From NCBI GenBank assembly GCA_965224675.1, contig CBDDAA010000004.1, positions 930,001 to 994,000 on the forward strand: DNA of 64,000 nt, read 5' to 3'. The stretch comes from UBA7957 sp965224675. GTDB taxonomy: Bacteria; Pseudomonadota; Gammaproteobacteria; Granulosicoccales; Granulosicoccaceae. The notes under the pieces are model-generated. The model was not told where the DNA came from, searched no databases, and saw only the letters and a list, made by a program, of their open reading frames with translations. A program made the position numbers and the translations under genes. Of the stretch, positions 35,336-43,967 are shown in pieces (within the stretch, counting starts at the first letter, position 1; each line of letters opens with the position of its first letter).

Positions 35336-36127
35336 ATGTTAGCGACTAGATTAAGCGATTTCGGATTGAGTAATAAGGGTATAAATGCCACCCTCTATTT
35401 GGATAACAACGTAGTGGTGCAGCATCATAAGGATAAAGTTGAGCAGTATCGTGAAGAATACCAAAAACATGGCTATGTTAAATTTAAAGGTTTTATCAAT
35501 GAAGAACTGATTGATAATATGGTCAATGATCTTGAGAGTGTTGGAGAGTTATCCGATGCGAAATGTTTCACTATGCCCGGATATCAAACCCCCAGAAAGC
35601 TAAGTGTATTGGGAGGTGAGAAAATTTTGTCACTTATACCCAATCTGGGTATGCTGTATTTTCATCATGAAATACGTGATTTTATAAAATTGGTCAGAGG
35701 AGTGGATGTACACAGTGTTAAGCATGTAAAAGAGTTTATGGTGGTAAATATGTTACAAGCCAGAGGCGATACGCATGGTTGGCATTTGGATGATCCAGAA
35801 ATGGCTTTGGTGATTTTTCTAAAATCTCCATCTGTAATGCAAGGAGGGCAACTTGAGTATATACCTGGTTGGGACAAACTATGCGATAAGCACGGTATAA
35901 ACTCAGACGCATGTTCTAAAAGTAATATTGAAAAGGTCAACGCATCAGAGCTTGTGGTTACTGACCGGCATGAACCAGGAGATGCCTATCTTTTAAACGC
36001 GTCGAGGATTCTCCATCGGGTATCTCCTATTCAATCAAAACGAGCACAACGATGGGTTATGAATCTCGCATTTGATACCAGAGTGCATATCGATTTTGGG
36101 GCAACCGCAGATCTTCTCTATAACTGA
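35336..36127 (+). CDS. Fe(II)/2-oxoglutarate-dependent oxygenase (HalD/ArpA-like)
   Basis: 263 residues. The iron triad is His150-x-Asp152 (HGWHLDDPE) and His227 (SRILHRVSP), with Arg near 236 for 2-oxoglutarate. The DTHGWHLDDPEMALVIFLKS segment recalls the group that includes free amino-acid hydroxylases and BesD-type halogenases. Halogenases of that group replace the Asp by Gly, so the Asp here points to hydroxylation or desaturation. Start has GAGGAG 8 bp upstream. First gene of an operon with BenE, GT2-like, hydrolase and aminotransferase genes. Confidence 0.85.
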   Translation: MLATRLSDFGLSNKGINATLYLDNNVVVQHHKDKVEQYREEYQKHGYVKFKGFINEELIDNMVNDLESVGELSDAKCFTMPGYQTPRKLSVLGGEKILSLIPNLGMLYFHHEIRDFIKLVRGVDVHSVKHVKEFMVVNMLQARGDTHGWHLDDPEMALVIFLKSPSVMQGGQLEYIPGWDKLCDKHGINSDACSKSNIEKVNASELVVTDRHEPGDAYLLNASRILHRVSPIQSKRAQRWVMNLAFDTRVHIDFGATADLLYN

Positions 36128-36162
36128 GGTCCGGTATGGACCTGAATAAAAGGGGTTTTAAG

Positions 36163-37386
36163 ATGATTAGTATAAAGGAAAAACATGGAGCTGGTGAACT
36201 GATGAACTTGTCGTCTAATTCGATGATGGCTGACTTTTCTGCTTCTGCGGTCATTGCAGGGATTGTTGCGATCGTGGTGGGTTACGCCGGTCCGACAGTG
36301 CTGGTATTTCAGGTTGCACAAAATGCGTCTCTAACCGATGCACAGGTAACATCGTGGTTATGGGCATATTCCATTTCCTCGGGAATTACCACTATAGCGG
36401 CCAGTATTATAACCCGCCAACCATTGATCATGGCCTGGTCCACTCCTGGGATCGCATTTCTAGCGATCGGTATGCAAGGAGTGGCCTTCGAGGCGGCCAT
36501 AGGGGCATTCATTTTGTCAAATCTATTGATCCTCTTTATTGGCTTGACAGGTTTTTTCCGAAAAATTATGGACGTTATACCCATGTCTGTTGCAGCGGCG
36601 CTAAACGCGGGGATTTTACTACCGTTTGCACTTGATGCCATCGGCAGTACTGCTACGGCACCAGAGATTGCAGTTCCAATGATATTGACGTTTTTTGTAG
36701 TCAGAATTTTCTCTCAACGCTGGGCGGTAGCGGCCGTGCTTGGTGTTGGTCTTGCACTCTGTATCGGTCTGGGAAATACAGATGTCAGTTCCATAAGTCT
36801 GGAGGCGGCTGTACCTCTATTAACTGTTCCGGTTTTTGAGCTAAGTGCATTTATCAATATCGCCATTCCGCTTACTGTCTTGGCGCTGACAGGACAATAT
36901 TTGCCCGGACTGACAGTTTTGCGAAGTTTTGGCTATAAGCCAAATACGGACTTTGTAGTTCGTTCATGCAGTATTGCATCACTGTTGGTTGCTCCATTCG
37001 GGTGCCATAATATAAATCCTTCTGCAATGATTGCGGGTATCGTGGCTGGGCCAGAAGCAAATGAAGATAAAAAACGACGCTATTGGGCCGCGATAGTTGC
37101 TGGCTTAACGTATCTGCTATTTGGAACCTTTGCAGGCACCTTTGTATTGTTGTTCAAGGCATTGCCGATCGAGGCCATTTACGTGCTCGCAGGCGTTTCG
37201 TTGCTCGCCGCAATTGCTGGCTCACTAAAAACTGCAATTGATGAAACCAAATCTGATTATGTAATTCCCACCGTTGTATTTTGTGTGGCAATTTCTGATT
37301 TTACATTATTAACTATCGGGGCGCCGTTTTGGGCAATTGTGATTGGATTGATACTACACATTCCTGAATTAATGAAAAATGACTGA
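36163..37386 (+). CDS. benE: BenE-family transporter
   Basis: About 407 residues from the ATG at 36163 (AAGGGG 7 bp upstream); an ATG at 36136 is an alternative. Twelve membrane segments. The regions SASAVIAGIVAIVVGYAGP and QPLIMAWSTPGIAFLA are signatures of the benzoate/H+ symporter family BenE, which shares the UraA/nucleobase fold. It may import an aromatic or cyclic precursor or export the product. BenE outside of benzoate degradation operons is unusual. Confidence 0.9.
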   Translation: MISIKEKHGAGELMNLSSNSMMADFSASAVIAGIVAIVVGYAGPTVLVFQVAQNASLTDAQVTSWLWAYSISSGITTIAASIITRQPLIMAWSTPGIAFLAIGMQGVAFEAAIGAFILSNLLILFIGLTGFFRKIMDVIPMSVAAALNAGILLPFALDAIGSTATAPEIAVPMILTFFVVRIFSQRWAVAAVLGVGLALCIGLGNTDVSSISLEAAVPLLTVPVFELSAFINIAIPLTVLALTGQYLPGLTVLRSFGYKPNTDFVVRSCSIASLLVAPFGCHNINPSAMIAGIVAGPEANEDKKRRYWAAIVAGLTYLLFGTFAGTFVLLFKALPIEAIYVLAGVSLLAAIAGSLKTAIDETKSDYVIPTVVFCVAISDFTLLTIGAPFWAIVIGLILHIPELMKND

Positions 37387-37417
37387 ATTTAATTATTCAT
37401 ACAACAAGGAAATCATT

Positions 37418-39526
37418 ATGAAACTAACCAGTAAGATACATGAATTTTGCCCTGTTCACCGTAATTCAAAGCGACCCGTTGAACAGACCCTTAAAAGTGA
37501 ACTGCTTTCCCTGGCTTATAGCTCGGATGTGAACGACCCGAATCCAGAGCAATTCAAACGCGCAGTGGATGCACTACATGCGCGGCAATGTTCTGTTAAT
37601 ACAAACAGTGAATCAATGGATAATTGCATCCGACTGGATAGTGATTATATTAAAAACTGCAGAAAAATTGTTGAAACCCATTTGCAGGATCGCAAAGCGT
37701 ATTTTGGAGTGGATCAATGTGAATCGCTACCTGACATCAATAAGATGGTTTTGGAAGGGCGTGATACTTTTCTTGTTATTAAATTTATGGACGAGCAGCC
37801 GCATATCAGGGCGACCCTGGAATGCCTGTTGAATCAGGATGATATTGATCCAGGGCGTTTGGTTATAGTTGCAACAGATAATATGTCGAAGGACTCATCT
37901 AAAGATATTGTACGGGAGATGATCGCTTCAAATACGACAAAAATTCGAATCTATCTGTTGCAGCAACCTGTTTCAGGAGGGGGCAGTGCAGCAAGATACG
38001 GTGTTGACCACTGCCTTGCGACGATTTATAAAATGTGTGAGAACGATGGTGATTGGTCACGTCTTCATCATGCCAGGGTGGCTGTTTCTGATGGTGACAC
38101 TGTTTATCATCCGAGGCTATTGGCTGATGGTGCTAAAACACTGGATGAAAACCCCGAAATTGACGGCATAATGCCATTCCTTATGTACAAATCTACATCC
38201 TGTCATCGCTTTTTTAAGCAATATGTTCCTCGTGACCCAACTAAACTTCGACCCTTGTGGCGCCAGACAAGATCTAATCCTGTTGTTTTTCCTGGCAGAC
38301 TTGCAACATTAGAAGATACTCAGGTGCTACCACGAAAGCTTCGAAAGCGAGTTGTATTGGCTGATTGTGAAGGTATGTTACTCAAAACCCGTGCCGATGG
38401 GGGGATCTCACAAAGTTTCTTTGTTCCGTTTGTGGCGACTCTTGAATCAGATCTAAAGTTTGGCGTTATAGAAGATCCTGATGGCCGCATCGCCTATATT
38501 TTTTCAGACGGTATTATTACCTTGGAAGCAGCACCCGTGTCCGGGCTTGAAACGTCATTACGATTTCTTGAATGCGGTGGTGTTCAAACAACAGAGAAGT
38601 GGAAGTGGCATACACTCATTGGTCACGACCTCTTCTTGTTATGGGCGTTTCAGCACATGGGCTTGAGTGAATCGCTGATTCTACCGGATACAAGTGATGC
38701 GTTAAAAATGTTTCGAGCCTGGGCATTTTCCGTTGGTGGGCAGCATCAGTTGTCCAAGCCTGGATTAAAGCGGGTTACTGGTACCGATTATCAATCGGGA
38801 CGGGTGATTCAGTCATTTGGTGGACAAACTGTTCTTGGTTCCTCTCATGCTTATTCTGAAACAGAAGTAGACAGATTGGCTAAGATGATTAGGAATTTTG
38901 CAAATGATCAAAGTGTTTTCTATGGCAACACTCGTAGTCGTGGAGTGGAAAGAGCGAGCGGCTTGTATTTACATATGACAGGTATCCAGGATCAGGTGGA
39001 GCGGGAGGTTCGGAACTACGATGATCTTTTTTATCAAAATATTGCATTCCCAGAAAGATTGATTTTTCCAGTCAGATGGATGCTGCAAAATTTCATTGGC
39101 TATTATTCCTGCGCTGATAAGAAAGATAGGCCCATCGTCGAGAAACAGAGTCTGGAAGTAATTTTCGGTAATCATGTCTGGAATAATATCAAGCAGAGCT
39201 TTTTTCAGAATTCGATATTTCAGGAACTGAGCACTCTTCCTTTTGAGCGGTTCAGAGACAGATGTGAAGAGATAGCTGAAGCTATCATGATCGCTCACTG
39301 GGGTGAAATCATGTCATTCTATAAAAATACGATTGATAGTTTTTTTAGACATAATGATTTGTCCGAGGAACACTATGCTTTTTTACTCGATGACATCGCG
39401 TCATGTCGCAATGCACTGTTGGAAGAGCGCCCTCTGATTGATGAAGCGCTTGTTTGGTCAGCGCAGGACTTTGTTATTGATGAAAAGCGTGGGCAGGTTT
39501 CGAGCATTATTCCAGAGAGAGCGTGA
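37418..39526 (+). CDS. GT2-like (GT-A fold) glycosyltransferase domain protein, large, soluble
   Basis: 702 residues from the ATG at 37418 (AAGGA 7 bp upstream); an upstream ATG at 37379 overlaps benE. Residues 115-250 look like a GT-A nucleotide-sugar-binding core: FLVIKFMDEQPHIRATLECLL, LVIVATDNMSKDSS, and the metal motif DGD in VAVSDGDTVYHP (around residue 226 from this start). The remaining 450 residues (with GHDLFLLWAFQHMGL and RVIQSFGGQTVLGSS) match nothing I know. There is no membrane segment. It may glycosylate the cluster product. Confidence 0.68.
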   Translation: MKLTSKIHEFCPVHRNSKRPVEQTLKSELLSLAYSSDVNDPNPEQFKRAVDALHARQCSVNTNSESMDNCIRLDSDYIKNCRKIVETHLQDRKAYFGVDQCESLPDINKMVLEGRDTFLVIKFMDEQPHIRATLECLLNQDDIDPGRLVIVATDNMSKDSSKDIVREMIASNTTKIRIYLLQQPVSGGGSAARYGVDHCLATIYKMCENDGDWSRLHHARVAVSDGDTVYHPRLLADGAKTLDENPEIDGIMPFLMYKSTSCHRFFKQYVPRDPTKLRPLWRQTRSNPVVFPGRLATLEDTQVLPRKLRKRVVLADCEGMLLKTRADGGISQSFFVPFVATLESDLKFGVIEDPDGRIAYIFSDGIITLEAAPVSGLETSLRFLECGGVQTTEKWKWHTLIGHDLFLLWAFQHMGLSESLILPDTSDALKMFRAWAFSVGGQHQLSKPGLKRVTGTDYQSGRVIQSFGGQTVLGSSHAYSETEVDRLAKMIRNFANDQSVFYGNTRSRGVERASGLYLHMTGIQDQVEREVRNYDDLFYQNIAFPERLIFPVRWMLQNFIGYYSCADKKDRPIVEKQSLEVIFGNHVWNNIKQSFFQNSIFQELSTLPFERFRDRCEEIAEAIMIAHWGEIMSFYKNTIDSFFRHNDLSEEHYAFLLDDIASCRNALLEERPLIDEALVWSAQDFVIDEKRGQVSSIIPERA

Positions 39527-39530
39527 TGTG

Positions 39531-40379
39531 ATGGACGATATAGCCCGGTTCACTATGCACAGTATGAATTTGTATGATGGAATTATACCTTTCCAAATAC
39601 AAGGTCAGCGAATACCAACCCTGGATGTTTACATACCAGAAAAAAGTGTAAACACGAGATATGCGATGCTTGCATTTCCTGGAGGCTCATACTCCTTCCT
39701 CTCTCCAAAATCTGGCGAACAGTATGGTCGTTGGTTTGCATCCAGGGGAATTGCAGTGATTGTAGTTAACTTTCGTCTTGGTCCGGAAGACTCTGATGGA
39801 CTGGCAATTTGTTGTGACGCTATGCAGGCAGTTTCAGTGGTGAGTGCAAACTCGCAACGTTGGAATATAGATAAGTCGAAACTGGGGGTTATTGGTACTT
39901 CAGCGGGAGGTCATTTGGCGGGTATGCTGAGTACCAATTGTGCCGAAAATCTGTTGTCAAAACATAAGGTTGGTATACCATTCGATCTCCAGTGGCGACC
40001 TGAATTTGCAGTTTATTGTTATGCTGTTTTGTCTTTGTCGGGTTCTAATGCGCATATTGAAACCCGGGAGAATTTTCTCGGTACGAACGCTCTGTATCCG
40101 GCATCGCAGTTTGCTTGTTCACCTATTGATCACGTGAATGCGGGTATGTGTCGAAGTTTCATTTGGCATACATATGAAGACACAGAAGTTACTGTATCAA
40201 ACTCCCTGGAGTATGCAATGAAACTGAATACATTTGGCAATGAGGTTGAGTTACATCTGTATCAGAAAGGACCACATGCACTGGGACTGGCAAGAAATCT
40301 TAGCCATATAGCCCCCTATGCATGGGGTGTTGAGTGTGCTCGCTGGATTGGTGACAAACCTGTTTATGAGCAGGCCTAA
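39531..40379 (+). CDS. Alpha/beta hydrolase (esterase/acetyl-xylan-esterase-like)
   Basis: 282 residues from the ATG at 39531, four bases after the previous stop; the frame is open earlier inside that gene but lacks hydrolase similarity. The nucleophile Ser124 is in GTSAGGH, the oxyanion region in FPGGSY, the acid in the YEDTEVT region and the His in GPHALG. This is the layout of the BD-FAE/AxeA-type esterases. It likely removes or moves an ester on a pathway intermediate. Confidence 0.86.
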   Translation: MDDIARFTMHSMNLYDGIIPFQIQGQRIPTLDVYIPEKSVNTRYAMLAFPGGSYSFLSPKSGEQYGRWFASRGIAVIVVNFRLGPEDSDGLAICCDAMQAVSVVSANSQRWNIDKSKLGVIGTSAGGHLAGMLSTNCAENLLSKHKVGIPFDLQWRPEFAVYCYAVLSLSGSNAHIETRENFLGTNALYPASQFACSPIDHVNAGMCRSFIWHTYEDTEVTVSNSLEYAMKLNTFGNEVELHLYQKGPHALGLARNLSHIAPYAWGVECARWIGDKPVYEQA

Positions 40380-40407
40380 TGTTCTAACTAAAAAGAGAGG
40401 AAACAAT

Positions 40408-41475
40408 ATGTCTATCGAAATTAAAGTCAGGCGCTCGGATACGCTTAAATCCAAGCCTGATTTAGCGGAACTCGATTTTGGTTCTCATACTACCGATCAT
40501 ATTTTCATAGCTGAATATCACAAACAAAGTGGATGGAAGAACGCACGTGTGGAACCTTACTGCAAAATCTCACTTGACCCAACCGCACTGGTTTTTCATT
40601 ATGCGCAGGCAATATTCGAGGGTATCAAGCTGTATATTCAAACTGATGGAAAATTGGCTGCGTTCAGACCTGAAGAAAATGCCCGTAGGATGAACGAATC
40701 AGCTCGTAAGATGGCTATGCCTGATATTCCTGCTGATCTTTTTTTGCAAGGGCTTAATCAGTTAGCCTTAATTGATTCACATTGGTTACCTGATAAACCC
40801 GGTTTCACATTATATGTTCGACCCGTAATGATAGCGACGCAAGCAATACTTGGCGTACAGGCGTCTGAAGAATATCTATTTTACATGGTGTTGACGCCTG
40901 TTAAACCCTATTATAAACCAGGTCAAAAAGGAATGAATCTATTGGCTATAAATGATAAATCACGATCTTCTCCTGGTGATGTTAGTGACGCAAAAACAGC
41001 AGGAAATTATGGAAAAACAATTCGCGTATTACGTGACGTCAAGGAAGCTGGGTTTGATAATATGTTGTGGCTTGGGGGCGAAGGGAACCGATGGGTTGAA
41101 GAGGCGGGGATTACTAATGTGTTTGTTCGATTTGAAGATCATATTGCTACGCCTCCATTGAATGGCCGCATTCTTGCGGGTATTACTCGTGATACAGTAA
41201 TCCAACTTCTTCGTCAACGTGGGGACACAGTTGTTGAAAAAGAGATTGATATCAATAAACTTTGCAGCGCAATTGATAACGGAGAGGTTATTGAGGCTTT
41301 TGTAACAGGTACAGCCACCACGGTTGCTCCAATAGATTCCATCACTTTTAATGATCGAAAATACAAGCTTGCCTCCATAAAAAATTCTTTGGCGAACTTA
41401 TTGTATTTTCGTATACAAGATATCCAGAATGGAACCTCCAGTGATAAAAATAGTTGGATGATGGTAATTCAATGA
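40408..41475 (+). CDS. Class IV PLP aminotransferase, branched-chain aminotransferase-like
   Basis: 355 residues from the ATG at 40408 with GAGAGGA upstream. Lys196 in DAKTAGNYGKT is the PLP lysine, and EEAGITNVFV carries the Glu-Asn pair of the fold type IV enzymes. Length and motifs fit BCAT (IlvE) rather than D-amino-acid transaminase. Its place in a quorum-controlled biosynthetic operon suggests a specialised amino acid; it could use the 2-oxo acid made by the hydroxy-acid oxidase. Confidence 0.92.
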   Translation: MSIEIKVRRSDTLKSKPDLAELDFGSHTTDHIFIAEYHKQSGWKNARVEPYCKISLDPTALVFHYAQAIFEGIKLYIQTDGKLAAFRPEENARRMNESARKMAMPDIPADLFLQGLNQLALIDSHWLPDKPGFTLYVRPVMIATQAILGVQASEEYLFYMVLTPVKPYYKPGQKGMNLLAINDKSRSSPGDVSDAKTAGNYGKTIRVLRDVKEAGFDNMLWLGGEGNRWVEEAGITNVFVRFEDHIATPPLNGRILAGITRDTVIQLLRQRGDTVVEKEIDINKLCSAIDNGEVIEAFVTGTATTVAPIDSITFNDRKYKLASIKNSLANLLYFRIQDIQNGTSSDKNSWMMVIQ

Positions 41476-41816
41476 TGCTGATAACATAACTGGCCTATTT
41501 ACAAATCTGGATTTAAATTGCACTGAAGAGGTTTTTAATTAATGTGTTTTCCTGCTGATTACCTTCAATTCATCCATATGTTTGTTACATTGGAATTGGG
41601 TATGGGAGAATATTGATTATTCAATTCTTAACAGTTAAACGGGTTCAATTATTTTGTCCTTTGCTTCGTAAATTCTATATTTTTTTGACAGTATTTGTCT
41701 TAAGTAGATGAAAAAAGGACGCTCCCGGTTTTCCTGCACGACGATGATTTTCTGCCAAGAAAATTCATATGAAATAGCACGGACTAACCTGGGCTTGCAA
41801 TCAGGGTGGAAGTATT
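41476..41816. other. Gap of 341 bp after the aminotransferase gene
   Basis: AT-rich, no gene recognised. It contains TTGACA followed by GTATTTGTC (41684-41698), a possible -35 and small dyad, which may drive the gene at 41817. No CTGT-N8-ACAG site was seen here. Confidence 0.5.
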
Positions 41817-42362
41817 ATGATGAATTTTAATGCAATAACGACTGTAATAGAAAATATCGAATCATATATCAGACCTGTGCCACTGGACACACCTGCACTA
41901 CTGAACGAGCTATATGATTTGCTCGAAGACGTAGTCGGGATTAATGGGGAAGTGTTCTCTGGAACCGGATTAATCATTGTGAAAGATGAAAAGTCTATTG
42001 ATCATTTTTCAATGTTTGATGTTGCCGAGCAGTGGCTTGATCAAGGTGTCAGTTGGACATTGAAGGATATCAGTAAAATGGATTCCCCCTATCACGACGG
42101 ATTTCATTTGTTGGACGCAACTCTGCAACCCGTTAAATATTGTACATATATCTGTCCAAAAATTAACTTGAAAGTGGCTGCAAATATTGGAGAGAGGTTG
42201 GAAGGAAGCCGTGCATACACGGCATTACTGAGTACTTTGATGCCAAATGTTTTGTGTTCTGCAATAGCACATTGCGATGGAACCATACGATTGTTTTTAA
42301 ATGGCAGAGAGTTACATACTCTGCCAGAGAGTGAGGAGAAAAGCGCAATTTATCATGCATAA
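41817..42362 (+). CDS. Hypothetical protein with possible degenerate DAC (DisA_N-like) fold
   Basis: 181 residues, soluble. The segment PYHDGFHLLDATLQPVKYC lines up with the DGA motif region of diadenylate cyclase domains. The segment GSRAYTALLSTLMPNVLCSA lines up with the GTRHRAA region that binds ATP, followed by a DGTIRLFLNG strand pair as in DAC. The catalytic RHR is replaced (RAY), so c-di-AMP synthesis is unlikely. It might be a nucleotide-sensing or structural relative. The similarity is by eye and weak; it could be an unrelated protein. Confidence 0.5.
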   Translation: MMNFNAITTVIENIESYIRPVPLDTPALLNELYDLLEDVVGINGEVFSGTGLIIVKDEKSIDHFSMFDVAEQWLDQGVSWTLKDISKMDSPYHDGFHLLDATLQPVKYCTYICPKINLKVAANIGERLEGSRAYTALLSTLMPNVLCSAIAHCDGTIRLFLNGRELHTLPESEEKSAIYHA

Positions 42363-42448
42363 GGCATAGCAGGCTATTTGAATGTAGCCGATTTTATTTT
42401 TCTGTGCCTGTAATAATACAAGTTAGAGTGAAATGAGTTCAAATCTTA

Positions 42449-42468
42449 ATCTGTAAGAACCTACAGTT
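42449..42468 (+). promoter_or_regulatory. lux box-like site in front of hisG
   Basis: ATCTGTAAGAACCTACAGTT matches 15 of 20 positions of the V. fischeri lux box and has CTGT-N8-ACAG. It is 90 bp upstream of the hisG start, with a -10-like TATTAA at 42488-42493. Confidence 0.7.
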
Positions 42469-42558
42469 ATATCGTTTTATAAATCATATTAACATGTAGT
42501 TAAATAATTACAAATCGTACAGCCGATTTTATCGGTCTATTCAATAGAGGGACTCAAA

Positions 42559-43257
42559 ATGTCAGATGAAAAAATCAAGATAGCAATACCAAAAGGCAGA
42601 CTGTTAGACGGTGTAATGCCGATTTTAGTTGAAGCAGGTCTTCAGCTCGATAAAGATCAGGTTTGCAGTCGGACACTTATACATGATTGTGAGTTTTCGG
42701 ATGTCAGTATCTGTCTGGTTAGATCTCGTGACGTACCGTTGTTGCTACTAAGAGGTGCGGTCGATATTGGTGTTGTTGGCAGTGATACACTTTTAGATAT
42801 GGGGTCGTTGCATTGGAACGATGCCCTGGATCTGGAAACCTGCAAATGCAGAATGTCGGTAATTGGCAGAGAAGGCACAGATGTCTTTGGGCAATCTCAC
42901 CTTACAGTTGCCACCAAATACCCGTTGGTTGCTACAAATTATTTTAGCAAACATGGCACTAATGTCAGTGTAACTAAAATGCATGGTTCGGTGGAGATGG
43001 CACCTATGTTAGGTATTGCGGATGTGGCAGTAGATATAGTTGACACGGGTGCGACCTTAATGAGTAATGGATTGGTGGAAATTCATAATATTTGTTCTGT
43101 CAGTGCTCACGTTGTGACCAGCGCTCACGCGTTTGGGGCCAGGCGCAAAAAGCTAAAAGGTCTTATCGACAGAATTATGATTGCAAAAGAATTTGTGCAA
43201 CAAGAGCTTCTACACTTACCTGCAATGTCTTATGCGGATCAGTCAGCGGTGATGTAA
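42559..43257 (+). CDS. hisG: ATP phosphoribosyltransferase-like protein, short HisG form
   Basis: 232 residues, short-form length without the regulatory C-terminal domain. IAIPKGRL at the start, the DIGVVGSDTLLD loop and the PRPP/ATP signature MLGIADVAVDIVDTGATLMSNGL are conserved. The family joins PRPP and ATP to N1-phosphoribosyl-ATP. There is no hisZ, hisD or other histidine gene near, and a lux box precedes it. It could be a pathway-specific copy that makes or uses a ribosylated intermediate. It ends 17 bp from the convergent luxR gene. Confidence 0.88.
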   Translation: MSDEKIKIAIPKGRLLDGVMPILVEAGLQLDKDQVCSRTLIHDCEFSDVSICLVRSRDVPLLLLRGAVDIGVVGSDTLLDMGSLHWNDALDLETCKCRMSVIGREGTDVFGQSHLTVATKYPLVATNYFSKHGTNVSVTKMHGSVEMAPMLGIADVAVDIVDTGATLMSNGLVEIHNICSVSAHVVTSAHAFGARRKKLKGLIDRIMIAKEFVQQELLHLPAMSYADQSAVM

Positions 43258-43274
43258 GGGTGGGTAGTTAAAGC

Positions 43275-43967
43275 TCAAGGCGTTATAAGGCCCATGACAA
43301 TAGATTTTGCGACTGATTGAAGTCGGTTAGTGGTGTTTAACTTTTTCTGAATATTTGTTAGATGAAAAAGAACGGTTCGTTCGGATATTGATAATATCAC
43401 CGATACTTCCCATGATGTTTTTCCATCACTAACCCATTTTAAGCACTCAACTTCTCGTTTGGTTAAGGAATATTCTTCGTTAAAGGCACCAAATTTTATA
43501 ATGTTTACAGTAGCTCCGTAAATATAGGGTGAAGCAAAATAGGCAGCAATTTCCATTTCGTCTTCCATTGTTTTGTCTCTTGATGCGTAACTGACAAAAC
43601 CAGGTGAACCAGGTTCAATAATTGGAATAGTAATTCCACTGCATATGCCAAAGTCACTGGCAGCGCGAATTACTTCAGATTCTGCTGCTGCTGTCCATTT
43701 AAAGATTGGCTGGTCGGAACTGGCGGCATCGTTAGCTGGGTCAATTTCAAAATAGTTATTCGAAAAGTAGTGGTCTTTCCATTCATCGGGGTAGTTATGC
43801 ATGAAAAAGACTTCTTCTTTTGTGAATCCTTTGAAATTATGAGCGACTACACTGTAGAACTCAAAGCCTATCGAATGGATGACTGTGCTGATTTCCTTTT
43901 TCAGGTCGTCCAGATTATCGATTGAACCAAGAGCCAAGCCTAGTTGAATCAGATCGTTAGCCTTCAT
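43275..43967 (-). CDS. luxR: LuxR-family quorum-sensing regulator (AHL-binding)
   Basis: 230 residues. The signal-binding domain has Trp63, Tyr67, Asp76, Pro77, Trp91 and Gly107 at the positions conserved in TraR/LuxR (EWKDHYFSNNYFEIDP, FKWTA, DFGICSG). The C-terminal HTH is YSLTKREVECLKWVSDGKTS through RTVLFHLTNIQKKL. It should bind an acyl-homoserine lactone and then the lux boxes. It is the natural partner of the LuxI at 14582, although the two are 28 kb apart. It is convergent with hisG. Confidence 0.94.
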   Translation of the reverse strand: MKANDLIQLGLALGSIDNLDDLKKEISTVIHSIGFEFYSVVAHNFKGFTKEEVFFMHNYPDEWKDHYFSNNYFEIDPANDAASSDQPIFKWTAAAESEVIRAASDFGICSGITIPIIEPGSPGFVSYASRDKTMEDEMEIAAYFASPYIYGATVNIIKFGAFNEEYSLTKREVECLKWVSDGKTSWEVSVILSISERTVLFHLTNIQKKLNTTNRLQSVAKSIVMGLITP

